This document shows, piece by piece, positions 1-7,552 of a stretch of DNA of 34,986 nucleotides (position 1 is its first letter; every line of letters starts with the position of its first letter). The stretch spans positions 1 to 34,986 of the forward strand of contig JAZRFJ010000031.1 of NCBI GenBank assembly GCA_045661305.1, given 5' to 3'. Made by a program: the position numbers and the translations under genes. The notes below the pieces were generated by a model. The model had not been told where the DNA came from. It was given only the letters and a program-made list of their open reading frames with translations, and did not search any database. This DNA is from UMGS1840 sp045661305 (lineage in GTDB: Bacteria > Bacillota > Clostridia > UMGS1840).

Positions 1-109
1 AAAAATAAAAAATAAAAAACCAAATTTTTAAAAGTATATGTGTCAAAAGTATAAGGCAATAATTAATAGTGAGAATTGAAAATTTCAAAAAAAGAAAGGT
101 GTAAATAAA

Positions 110-1375
110 TTGCAGAGAATAACGGTAAATCCATCGTCAAAATTAAGCGGAACAGTAAAAATAAACGGCTCAAAAAATGCTTCACTTCCTATTATGGCAG
201 CAAGTATTCTTTGCAACGAGGGTTGTGTTTTAAACAATCTTCCTGATATTGACGACATAAAAAATATGAGTGAAATTTTAAATTCAAGCGGAATGAACTC
301 AAAAAAATCACAGCTTTTGAAAAACAGCTACATCTGCGAAGCATCAAGTGAGCTTTCCCCATTTGCAGCTTATGAAAAAACAAATAAATTAAGGGCATCT
401 TTTTTGGTTGCAGGGGCATTTTTGGCAAAAACAGGGTATGCACAGATTTCTTATCCCGGCGGTTGCCCAATAGGTTCCCGCCCTATTGATTTACATCTAA
501 AAGGCTTTGAAAAGCTCGGTGCATCAATCAGCACCAAAAACGGATATATCGAGATAAAAGCACAAACATTAAAAGGCAACAAAATATACCTTGATTTCCC
601 AAGTGTTGGTGCAACTGAAAACATAATGATTGCCGCTACAAATGCAAAAGGAAAAACAATAATTGAAAATGCAGCTGCAGAGCCTGAAATAAAGGATTTA
701 GCCGATTTTATAAATAAAATGGGCGGTGAAGTAAGCGGTGCAGGCACAGATACAATTATCATAAACGGAGTAGAAAACCTTTCAGGCGGTGAATACAGCG
801 TAATACCCGACCGTATTGAAGCAGGAACTTATATGATTTTAGCAGCAGCAACAAGAGGAAAAATAAAATTAGAAAATATAATCCCTGAGCATCTTGCTCC
901 TATATGTGCAAAGCTTAAAGAAACAGGTACATCGGTTTTAGTTTCAAAAAATTCTGTTACTGTTGAAGGAAAAGCTAACTTTCGTGCAGTTGATATAAAA
1001 ACTCTTCCGCATCCGGGTTTTCCAACCGATTTACAGGCTCAATTCTGTGCTATGATGACAAAAGCTAAAGGCACTTCAATAATAACTGAAACGATTTTTG
1101 AAAACCGTTTTATGCATATAGGCGAGCTTAAAAGAATGGGAGCAAAAATAACACTTGAGGGAAGAAGCGCAATTATAGAGGGAGTTGGAAAGCTTTTTGG
1201 CACTCAGACAAAATCAACTGACCTTCGTGCCGGTGCAGCTCTTATTATAGCTTCCCTTATGGCAGAGGGAAAATCTGTAATAGAGGATGACGGATATATA
1301 AAAAGAGGCTACTGTGATTTTACTGAGAATTTAAGAAATCTTGGTGTAGATATAAAAGAAGAAACCATTGTATAA
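110..1375 (+). CDS. murA: UDP-N-acetylglucosamine 1-carboxyvinyltransferase (MurA), copy 1
   Basis: Cytosolic enzyme that transfers enolpyruvate from phosphoenolpyruvate to UDP-GlcNAc, the first committed step of peptidoglycan synthesis. At 421 residues it has the family's usual length (about 420). Visible active-site signatures are the NGSKN motif with Lys22-Asn23, the loop cysteine Cys119 in GGCPIGSRPID (the residue fosfomycin alkylates), FPTD with the catalytic Asp, and DLRAGAA with the conserved Arg. The start is TTG at 110, chosen because AGAAAGGTG lies about 8 bases upstream and because it puts the catalytic lysine at position 22 as in known MurA proteins. It is the only plus-strand gene at the left end and is followed at once by a hairpin terminator. 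A second MurA lies at 21494-22753; which is the main enzyme cannot be told from sequence. Confidence 0.95.
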   Translation: MQRITVNPSSKLSGTVKINGSKNASLPIMAASILCNEGCVLNNLPDIDDIKNMSEILNSSGMNSKKSQLLKNSYICEASSELSPFAAYEKTNKLRASFLVAGAFLAKTGYAQISYPGGCPIGSRPIDLHLKGFEKLGASISTKNGYIEIKAQTLKGNKIYLDFPSVGATENIMIAATNAKGKTIIENAAAEPEIKDLADFINKMGGEVSGAGTDTIIINGVENLSGGEYSVIPDRIEAGTYMILAAATRGKIKLENIIPEHLAPICAKLKETGTSVLVSKNSVTVEGKANFRAVDIKTLPHPGFPTDLQAQFCAMMTKAKGTSIITETIFENRFMHIGELKRMGAKITLEGRSAIIEGVGKLFGTQTKSTDLRAGAALIIASLMAEGKSVIEDDGYIKRGYCDFTENLRNLGVDIKEETIV

Positions 1376-1409
1376 AAAAAGGACTGTGAGGCCACAGTCC
1401 GTTTTTTAT
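1373..1409. terminator. Bidirectional hairpin terminator
   Basis: An 8-bp perfect stem, GGACTGTG (1381-1388) with CACAGTCC (1393-1400), has a 4-base loop, an A-run on its left and a T-run on its right. It can therefore stop both murA (plus) and the stalk-domain gene that ends at 1417 (minus). Confidence 0.85.
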
Positions 1410-1416
1410 ACTTTTT

Positions 1417-1833
1417 CTATTTAGCAAAAGAAATTATATTCCCGTTTTCATTGTAATTATAGCCAAATGCCATTGAAAAAGCATATAACGGAATATATGT
1501 ACGGTTATTTTCGATATAAGGCAAATCTGGATGCACCGAATACTTAACATCACTGTTTATAAAAAGAACAGGATTTGCAATCTGCATAATTACCTTGTCC
1601 TCGCCAAGTGAAGAAATAATTGTCTGTGTTTCACCTTCCCAGAAAACTTCTGCACCTGCTGCTTCAAAAACTGCTCTTAAAGGAATAAAAACTACCCCGC
1701 CTTTATTTACAGGCTTTACATCTGTAAATACAACATCTTTACCATCAATTTGTACACCGATTTCTTCTGAAGCAAATGCACAAACACTAAACACAAGTGC
1801 AAATACAAGTGTTAAAACTAATAATTTTTTCAT
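1417..1833 (-). CDS. Small secreted stalk-domain protein (copper amine oxidase N-terminal-like)
   Basis: A 138-residue protein made of a signal peptide (Lys-Lys start, hydrophobic stretch about 4-19, likely cleavage after Ala-Phe-Ala near residue 21) followed by one stalk domain. The domain shows the two characteristic half-repeats, VFIPLRAVFEAAGAEVFW and TYIPLYAFSMAFGYNY. This fold is common in secreted Clostridia proteins, usually attached to an enzymatic domain; here it stands alone. The name refers to similarity to the N-terminus of copper amine oxidase; there is no sign of copper-binding or oxidase function. It has its own sigma-A-type promoter and a terminator, so it is probably transcribed alone. 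The same domain forms the C-terminal half of the C39-like protein at 31341. Function unknown; a role at the cell wall or surface is inference. Confidence 0.85.
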   Translation of the reverse strand: MKKLLVLTLVFALVFSVCAFASEEIGVQIDGKDVVFTDVKPVNKGGVVFIPLRAVFEAAGAEVFWEGETQTIISSLGEDKVIMQIANPVLFINSDVKYSVHPDLPYIENNRTYIPLYAFSMAFGYNYNENGNIISFAK

Positions 1834-1887
1834 TTTTAAAAACTCCTTTTTTGTTTTATATTTTATAAAATTTAAAGCTTTTTGATA

Positions 1888-1915
1888 ATTATATCATATT
1901 TCAAAAAAAAGTCAA
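1888..1915 (-). promoter_or_regulatory. Sigma-A-type promoter for the stalk-domain gene
   Basis: On the minus strand, TTGACT (1910-1915) and TATAAT (1888-1893) are separated by 16 bases. The element sits in the 84-base gap upstream of the gene starting at 1833. Confidence 0.7.
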
Positions 1916-1917
1916 TA

Positions 1918-2568
1918 TTATGTCAAAATATTAAGCCTGTGAAACTCATTTCCTGTTTTAGTAACAACAAGCTGACCGTTTGTTTTATCTGTTATTTTTT
2001 CGCATAATTTTTGAAAATCGTTTTCATCGATATAATATTTGAGAAGAATATCACTTTCGTATATTATATCAATTTTCACAGAGTTTAAGCTTTCAAGCAA
2101 AAACTGTACCGATTGGAGTAGATTGTACGGACATCTTATTTCAAATGTAGTGCAAGGTGTCATATAACAAATCTGTGCGTCTTCAACGCCCAAAACTGCC
2201 GATTTTGAATACGCTCTTACAAGTCCTCCTGCACCAAGAAGTGTACCGCCGAAATATCTTACTACTATTATAAGCACATTTTGAAGCTCGTTTTTTACTA
2301 TAACATCCAAAACAGGAATACCCGCAGTTCCCTGCGGTTCTCCGTCATCTGAAAAACGGCTGATATTATTTTCCTTTATTTTATAAGCATAAACAACATG
2401 CGTCGCATCGTAATATTTTTTGCGTGCCTTTTCGATTATATCAATAGCATCGCTCTCCTCCTCAATGGGATGTACAAAAGAAAGAAACTGCGATTTTTTC
2501 TCAATAAATTCACTTTCACCGTACTTCGACACCGTCTTATAAGGTTTTTCTGTATTAAAGCCGTTCAT
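1918..2568 (-). CDS. yigZ: YigZ family protein (IMPACT N-terminal-like, UPF0029)
   Basis: A 216-residue soluble protein of the YigZ/IMPACT family. The diagnostic regions are the N-terminal EFIEKKSQFLSFVHP segment, DATHVVYAYKI, the FSDDGEPQGTAGIPVLD motif and VRYFGGTLLGAGGLVRAYSKSA. A C-terminal part of about 75 residues matches the small second domain that bacterial members carry. The biochemical role is not settled; the eukaryotic relative IMPACT regulates the kinase GCN2, and bacterial members have been linked loosely to translation or nucleic-acid binding. The start codon overlaps the last codons of hflX by 14 bases. The best ribosome site, GGAGG, is about 15 bases upstream, so translational coupling to hflX is likely. 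Confidence 0.9.
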   Translation of the reverse strand: MNGFNTEKPYKTVSKYGESEFIEKKSQFLSFVHPIEEESDAIDIIEKARKKYYDATHVVYAYKIKENNISRFSDDGEPQGTAGIPVLDVIVKNELQNVLIIVVRYFGGTLLGAGGLVRAYSKSAVLGVEDAQICYMTPCTTFEIRCPYNLLQSVQFLLESLNSVKIDIIYESDILLKYYIDENDFQKLCEKITDKTNGQLVVTKTGNEFHRLNILT

Positions 2569-3820
2569 AATAGCTGATTATTTCCTCCTTTCCGTACACC
2601 GTAACCATCTGACCGTTTTCTTCATATGAAATGTTTCTCACCTGAAGCTTATCATACATCTTTGAAATGATATGTGCTTTATCATAAGGAACGCATATAG
2701 TCTTTTCTATTTCGCCTTTTTTAGTCATTTCGGTTATCTCAAAAAGAAGCTTATCGAGATTCAGACCGCTTTTTACGGAAATCGGAATACCGTCCTTTAT
2801 AGAAAGAATATCATCCTCGCTCAAGCGGTCGCATTTGTTATAAGCAATAATAGTAGGCTTATCCTTTATCTCAAGCTCGTTTAAAATATGTTCAACTGTC
2901 TTTATGTGTGTAGGTGCATCCTCATCAGTAGCATCGACAACATGAATTAAAACATCAGCATAAACTGCCGCCTCTAAAGTTGACTTAAAAGCTTCAACAA
3001 GCTTATGCGGTAATTTTCTTATAAATCCTACTGTATCGGTTATTACAGCATCTCTTCCGTCAGATAAGGTAAGCTTTTTTGATAGTGGGTCAAGTGTTGC
3101 AAAAAGCATATCCTTTACAAACTGGTCTGAATCTGTAAAAGCATTTAGGAGAGAAGATTTACCTGCATTTGTATATCCGACAAGAGCAACACTTGGAATT
3201 TCGCTTTTTGTTCGCTGTTTTCGCATTGTTTCTCTTGTTTTTTCTATCTCCTTAAGTTCTTTTCTCAAATTTATAATTCGTTCATTTATATGTCTTTTAT
3301 CTGTTTCAAGCTGAGTTTCACCAGGACCTCTTGTTCCTATTCCACCGCCAAGTCTTGAAAGTGAAGTTCCTATTCCGGAAAGACGGGGCAAGGTATATAA
3401 AAGCTGTGCCAACTCAACCTGACATTTTCCCTCTTTTGTTGTCGCACGAAGTGCAAAAATATCCAAAATAAGTCTTGAACGGTCAATAACTCTTACATTA
3501 AGCTCACTTTCTAAATTACGAGTATTTGAGCCTGAAAGCTCGCAGTCAAAAACAACAAGGTCAGCATCTAAAAGCTCGATTGAGTTTCTTATTTCCTCAA
3601 CCTTACCTTTTCCGATAACTGTTCTTGCATCGATGGAATCTCTTTGCTGATAAACCTCGCCTACGACCTCAGCACCGCACGCTTCGCAAAGTGCCTTAAG
3701 CTCTTTTAAGGAAGCAAAATCAGAATCATTTATTTTGCCCGTTCCCATAAAAACGCCGCAGATTATACAGCGTTCCTTTTTTTCATTCAATTCTCTGTTT
3801 CTTACTTCAAGATTTTCCAT
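2555..3820 (-). CDS. hflX: Ribosome-associated GTPase HflX
   Basis: A GTPase that binds the 50S subunit and splits or rescues stalled ribosomes under stress. The order of domains is an N-terminal HflX domain (about residues 15-200) with GPGETQLETDKR near 165-175, then a Ras-like GTPase domain. The GTPase shows G1 GYTNAGKS (215-222), G3 DTVG (262-265) and G4 NKCD (328-331), then a short C-terminal domain. Its 421 residues are normal for the family. Its ATG overlaps the stop of the preceding HAD gene by one base (TAATG), and its end overlaps yigZ, so the three genes are probably co-transcribed and translationally coupled. The N-terminal Cys-Ile-Ile-Cys-Gly is a small oddity of unknown meaning. 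Confidence 0.95.
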   Translation of the reverse strand: MENLEVRNRELNEKKERCIICGVFMGTGKINDSDFASLKELKALCEACGAEVVGEVYQQRDSIDARTVIGKGKVEEIRNSIELLDADLVVFDCELSGSNTRNLESELNVRVIDRSRLILDIFALRATTKEGKCQVELAQLLYTLPRLSGIGTSLSRLGGGIGTRGPGETQLETDKRHINERIINLRKELKEIEKTRETMRKQRTKSEIPSVALVGYTNAGKSSLLNAFTDSDQFVKDMLFATLDPLSKKLTLSDGRDAVITDTVGFIRKLPHKLVEAFKSTLEAAVYADVLIHVVDATDEDAPTHIKTVEHILNELEIKDKPTIIAYNKCDRLSEDDILSIKDGIPISVKSGLNLDKLLFEITEMTKKGEIEKTICVPYDKAHIISKMYDKLQVRNISYEENGQMVTVYGKEEIISYYERL

Positions 3821-4647
3821 TAAATCAAGCCCTTTTCAATTAATTCAATAAGACGGCATACTGCGTCCTCTTCGTTTGTATAAGGCAAAATAAAATCTGC
3901 CTCATTTTTAACTTTGTCATGGGCATTTTTTACGCAAACTCCCACATCGGCTGTCTTTATCATTTCTATATCATTCATATTGTCGCCAACAGCATAAATT
4001 TTCTTATTTTTGTTTCCTAAAATTTCTGCAAGCTTAAGAAGTGCAATCCCCTTTGATATTCCAAATTCAGCCATTTCATAGTAACAAATATCACTTCTAT
4101 AAAAATGATATTGACTATAAGTATGTGGAAGTATTGCTTCAAGCTCTTTTGTTTCATCAAAATTCGCACAAAACATAATCTTTGTTATCGGAGAAGTGAT
4201 TGACATAATATCTTCCCAGATTATTTTTCTGTCTTTAAAATCGTTCTCATAATTTTCGTCCTTTATATGTTTCCACACCGTTTCGGATTCTCTTATAAAA
4301 TGAGTGCGGTCTACTGAAGAAACTTCAACCCCTGTTTTTGGAAATCTTTCCATTATATTTTTAGCAACTTTTAAGCATTTGGGGTCCATTGTTTTTAAAT
4401 ATAGAACCTTATTTTTCAAAAAATCATATATAACAGCACCGTTACTTGAAATTACGGGGGCGTTTAGTGAGAGCATTTTAAAATATTCTTCAATCTTAGT
4501 ATAAAGTCTTCCCGTTGCAATAGTAAAATTTCCGCCGTTTTCTTTAAAATATTCAATTTTTTTCAATGTTTTTTCTGAAATTGTTTTATCCTCTCTCAAA
4601 AGAGTTCCGTCCATATCAGTAACTATTGTTATTCCATCAAATTTCAT
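3820..4647 (-). CDS. Cof-type HAD-IIB family hydrolase (sugar-phosphate phosphatase-like)
   Basis: A 275-residue cytosolic HAD phosphatase. Motif I is TDMDGTLL with nucleophile Asp11 and acid/base Asp13; motif II is the SSNGA region; motif IV is GDNMND near residue 220. The central type IIB cap and the length fit the Cof/YidA group, which usually dephosphorylates sugar phosphates or flavin and pyridoxal phosphates. The true substrate cannot be read from sequence. It is the first gene of the set HAD-hflX-yigZ and overlaps hflX by one base. An AAAAAGG ribosome site lies just upstream of its ATG. I did not find a convincing promoter in the divergent gap. Confidence 0.88.
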   Translation of the reverse strand: MKFDGITIVTDMDGTLLREDKTISEKTLKKIEYFKENGGNFTIATGRLYTKIEEYFKMLSLNAPVISSNGAVIYDFLKNKVLYLKTMDPKCLKVAKNIMERFPKTGVEVSSVDRTHFIRESETVWKHIKDENYENDFKDRKIIWEDIMSITSPITKIMFCANFDETKELEAILPHTYSQYHFYRSDICYYEMAEFGISKGIALLKLAEILGNKNKKIYAVGDNMNDIEMIKTADVGVCVKNAHDKVKNEADFILPYTNEEDAVCRLIELIEKGLI

Positions 4648-4759
4648 TTTTTATTAAACCTTTTTATCTTTCATAATAATTTTTATAGTTTTTAGTGTCT
4701 TTATGTTGCTTTTTGTGTTTTTTCAGAATTAATTCCCGAATAATCAGTTATTTTTTTGG

Positions 4760-4788
4760 TTGCGTTAGTCATATAAATATTATATAAT
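4760..4788 (+). promoter_or_regulatory. Probable sigma-A promoter for the DUF6514-like gene
   Basis: TTGCGT (4760-4765) and a perfect TATAAT (4783-4788) are 17 bases apart, about 40 bases upstream of the gene at 4830. The -35 box is a poor match, so the call rests mainly on the -10 box and spacing. Confidence 0.55.
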
Positions 4789-4829
4789 AAAAACCATACC
4801 GATAAAAAAACTAAAGAAAGGATAAGTTT

Positions 4830-5120
4830 ATGAAAAAATGCAGTGCAGTATTCACCAAGCACATTTTTACAGACCGCTCTGTCTACCGCCTTACATATTA
4901 TGTCATAACCGAACAAAATTCCTATGGCATAATGGTCACATCAGAGAAATTCAAAGTAAATGAGCTGATTACAAAAAAGTTACCCACCACCACACAAAAA
5001 CTTTCAGAAACTGTTATGCTAAAATCACAAAGCTTTAACGAAGTCATGGAAAAAATAAAGATTCTTTCTAAAAATCTTGTTTTTCCGTCTGACTTAAAAG
5101 ACATAGTATGTGAGCTTTAG
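4830..5120 (+). CDS. DUF6514-like small protein
   Basis: A 96-residue protein that resembles the DUF6514 family of Clostridia, as far as I can judge by memory of such sequences. It begins MKKCSAVFTKHIFTDRS, has a beta-rich middle (RLTYYVITEQNSYGIMV), and ends in a basic, amphipathic C-terminal part. There is no signal peptide or membrane segment. The start at 4830 follows AAGAAAGGATAAG with good spacing. It is an isolated plus-strand gene between two minus-strand groups, with its own promoter and a strong hairpin terminator, so it is probably expressed as a single gene. Function is unknown, and nothing in the context assigns one. Confidence 0.75.
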   Translation: MKKCSAVFTKHIFTDRSVYRLTYYVITEQNSYGIMVTSEKFKVNELITKKLPTTTQKLSETVMLKSQSFNEVMEKIKILSKNLVFPSDLKDIVCEL

Positions 5121-5125
5121 CCATA

Positions 5126-5166
5126 GGGGATGTTAAAAATTAGACTTTTTTAACATTCCCTTTATA
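5126..5166. terminator. Hairpin terminator between convergent genes
   Basis: GGGATGTTAAAAA (5128-5140 region) pairs with TTTTTAACATTCCC (5147-5160) with one bulged base. A-rich and T-rich flanks mean it can serve both the DUF6514-like gene (plus) and the long minus-strand run ending at 5162. Confidence 0.8.
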
Positions 5167-6208
5167 TTATCAAGAGTTTTTTTGACAACGATGTAAACGA
5201 AACAGGTTTCCCTTCTTCGTTTATATAATACAAATCTTCAATTCTTATTCCAAAGCTATCGTTAAAATATACACCTGGCTCAATTGAGAAAATCATATTT
5301 TTTTCAAGTATATCTTTACTTTTCGGCGAAAGCGTCGGTGATTCATGAACATCAAGACCGACACCGTGTCCGAGTGCATGCCCGAACAAACCCTCGTATC
5401 CTTTTTCATACAGATAATCTCTTGCAAATCTGTCTACATCCCCAGCATTGATGAGTAAATTTATGCTATCTCTTGCAAATTTATGTGCATAAAGAACATC
5501 GTCATAAGCTTCAAGCATTTTTTCCGATGGCTTACCTATGAAAAAAGTTCTTGTAATATCTGAGCAATAACCGTTATAAACACAGCCAAAATCCATTAAG
5601 ATTATATCATTTTCCAAAAGCTTATTGTCTGACGGCTCACCGTGAGGAAGCGAAGTGTTTTTTCCAAAAAGAACAATCGTGTCAAAAGCGGTTTTCGGAG
5701 AACCTAAAACTGCCATATTATATTCAAGCGCTCTTTTTAATTCAATTTCCGTAATCCCCGGCTTTATGCTGTCTAATACCGCCTCAAAAGCACGGTCAGC
5801 TATACTCTGTGCCATTTTTATATTTTCTATTTCTTTATCATCTTTAATAATACGAAGCTTTTTTATCATATCTCCGCATTTCTTCAAATCGGCAGTTGTA
5901 TTGTTTTTTATGTTAAGGTAATTATCATAAGTAAGATAATCTGTTTCTACATAAACTGTTTTTTCTGTTATAATTTTACTGATATACTCAGTAAGCTTTT
6001 TCTCCCACAAAACCTTAAAACCGCCTCTGTTTTTCAAGGCTGTTTCATAATATCTAAAATCAGTTATAAGATATTTTTTGTTTTTTGTTATATAAAGGCT
6101 TATATTTGAAGATTTTATTCCCGAAAAATAAAACGCATTTTTAGGATTTGTTATAAGTATGCCCTCATCTTCTGAAAGCATATCAGTAAGCTTTTTTATT
6201 CTCTCCAT
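5162..6208 (-). CDS. M24 family metallopeptidase (Xaa-Pro aminopeptidase-like)
   Basis: A cytosolic pita-bread-fold peptidase expected to remove an N-terminal residue preceding proline. With the chosen start it has 348 residues: a creatinase-like N-terminal domain (about 1-120) and the catalytic domain (about 125-345). All five metal ligands are present: Asp206 (LMDFG), Asp217 (CSDITRTF), His281 (LGHGVGLD), Glu310 (SIEPG) and Glu324 (RIEDL). His189 in LPHGEP fits the substrate-binding histidine. A longer reading frame begins at 6241, but that ATG has no ribosome site, while GGGAG at 6215-6219 sits 6 bases before the ATG at 6208. It is the last gene of the group acyltransferase-yqeG-TIM barrel-M24 and ends in a terminator. 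The length of about 350 is typical of YqhT/PepQ-like members, but which is not certain. Confidence 0.92.
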   Translation of the reverse strand: MERIKKLTDMLSEDEGILITNPKNAFYFSGIKSSNISLYITKNKKYLITDFRYYETALKNRGGFKVLWEKKLTEYISKIITEKTVYVETDYLTYDNYLNIKNNTTADLKKCGDMIKKLRIIKDDKEIENIKMAQSIADRAFEAVLDSIKPGITEIELKRALEYNMAVLGSPKTAFDTIVLFGKNTSLPHGEPSDNKLLENDIILMDFGCVYNGYCSDITRTFFIGKPSEKMLEAYDDVLYAHKFARDSINLLINAGDVDRFARDYLYEKGYEGLFGHALGHGVGLDVHESPTLSPKSKDILEKNMIFSIEPGVYFNDSFGIRIEDLYYINEEGKPVSFTSLSKKLLII

Positions 6209-6227
6209 TTTTTGCTCCCGTTTTTTT

Positions 6228-7076
6228 CTACCATTTTTCATATATACTTTTAAGTATACTTAAATCTTTCTCTTTATCGTTCGGGCTTTTGCAAACAACA
6301 AAAGGTGTCAGATTTCTTTTCTTTATTGCTTTAAATACACTTTCAAATTCCTGTTTTTCATCATTACAAACTGAAAAATCAACATCTGCCCTGAACCCGT
6401 GATGAGTATATTCAACCTTAGATAAATACAGATGAAAATTCTCTCCCCTGTATTTCCCAAGTTTCTTTTTCATTTTATCAAACAGTTCTACAAAATATTC
6501 CACTGAAAAAGGCTGTCCGTTCCCTCTTGCATACATATTTCCAATATTTAGGGCAGGCATTAAACGCTCATTTGTAAGACAAAGACTCAAAACCTCCTGA
6601 GCTGTACCCAAATCATGAATAAGTCCCATTGTTTGGGGACACAAAAAAACATCGTTTATATTATTTTCATTCATATAAAAAATCACTTTTTCAAGTGAAT
6701 TTTTTGTGTTATAAAGAACATCAGTTCTCTTTCTTACAGCACAATTATCAAGTGGAAAAACCACTCTCTTTGCCCCCATAAGATGTGCTGTACGAACAGT
6801 ATCACAAAGTATATCTATACTTTTTTCCCTTATTTTTTCATCATCACAGGAAAGCTTTAAAAAATCATAAGCACGGACACTTAAAGATACATTATGTTCC
6901 TCGGCATTTTTCTTTAAGATAACACAAGCATCGTCACTTATATGAACACCCTCGTTTTCAAGATATTCATATCCGTTAAACCCAAGAGAAGACAGATATT
7001 TCGGTGCATCAAGAGAGGTATATTCTTTTTCATAAAAATCCTTGCTGTTACCGTAAGGTGAAAAAATTATTCCCAT
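6228..7076 (-). CDS. TIM-barrel protein (xylose isomerase / endonuclease IV-like fold)
   Basis: A 282-residue cytosolic protein that looks like the AP endonuclease 2/xylose isomerase-like TIM-barrel superfamily. The support is modest: the opening IIFSPYGNSKDF strand, GFNGYEYLE early on, alternating strand-helix spacing (AKRVVFPLDN, VFLCPQTMG, MPALNIGNMYA, HLYLSKVEYTHHGF), and charged residues at strand ends that could bind a metal or sugar. I cannot assign the substrate; sugar-phosphate isomerases, epimerases and DNA repair enzymes all share this fold. It starts within the last 10 bases of yqeG with GGGAG upstream, and the M24 peptidase follows after 19 bases, so it is part of a compact operon. 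Confidence 0.7.
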   Translation of the reverse strand: MGIIFSPYGNSKDFYEKEYTSLDAPKYLSSLGFNGYEYLENEGVHISDDACVILKKNAEEHNVSLSVRAYDFLKLSCDDEKIREKSIDILCDTVRTAHLMGAKRVVFPLDNCAVRKRTDVLYNTKNSLEKVIFYMNENNINDVFLCPQTMGLIHDLGTAQEVLSLCLTNERLMPALNIGNMYARGNGQPFSVEYFVELFDKMKKKLGKYRGENFHLYLSKVEYTHHGFRADVDFSVCNDEKQEFESVFKAIKKRNLTPFVVCKSPNDKEKDLSILKSIYEKW

Positions 7077-7552
7077 TTATTATAATCTCCCAAAATCATT
7101 TTCTCCAGCCTTCTTTTTAACTTCATAAAAAATCCTTTTTCACTACCAAAAGGCAAAACCATATATGATTTTATCCCTGCAAAATTTGCACACAAAATAT
7201 CAGTAAAAAGCTGGTCACCCACAAGCACAACTTCGTTTTTTCCATAGCCTTTCATAATCTTTTTAAGCTTAAAAGGAAGCGGTTTTAAACACATAGGATA
7301 TGCCTTTATAGGATGCTCTTTAAAAACCTTATTAATTCTGTGAATTTTTCCGTTTGAAGCAATTACAACGCCAAAGCCTGCCTCTTCAAATTCAAGAATT
7401 TTATTCATCATTTTTTCTTCTACAAAAAAAGATTTATCCTCGATTAGAGTACAATCAGCATCAAAAATAATAAGCTTTATATTATCTTCCTTTAATTTTT
7501 CTATATCAAGCTGAAACACAGATTTTATTTTATATGTCGGACCGAATTTCAT
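7067..7552 (-). CDS. yqeG: YqeG family HAD-IIIA phosphatase
   Basis: A 161-residue HAD phosphatase of the YqeG type, found widely in Firmicutes. Motif I is DADCTL with Asp31 and Asp33; motif II lies in VVIASNGK; motif III lysine is in YPMCLKPLP; motif IV is VGDQLFTDILCAN. The family is related to the yeast mitochondrial phosphatidylglycerolphosphatase Gep4, so a lipid-phosphate phosphatase role is possible but unproven here. The start is supported by AAGGAG seven bases upstream. It overlaps the acyltransferase gene by 23 bases and the TIM-barrel gene by 10 bases, which suggests translational coupling. Confidence 0.9.
   Translation of the reverse strand: MKFGPTYKIKSVFQLDIEKLKEDNIKLIIFDADCTLIEDKSFFVEEKMMNKILEFEEAGFGVVIASNGKIHRINKVFKEHPIKAYPMCLKPLPFKLKKIMKGYGKNEVVLVGDQLFTDILCANFAGIKSYMVLPFGSEKGFFMKLKRRLEKMILGDYNKWE

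Noticed and set aside
1..109. Promoter for murA1
   Set aside because: The region is AT-rich, but no pair of -35 and -10 boxes with proper spacing stands out, so none is called.
4701..4916. 71-residue minus-strand reading frame before the HAD gene
   Set aside because: It overlaps the promoter and start of the DUF6514-like gene on the other strand, has no ribosome site and has no recognisable domain.
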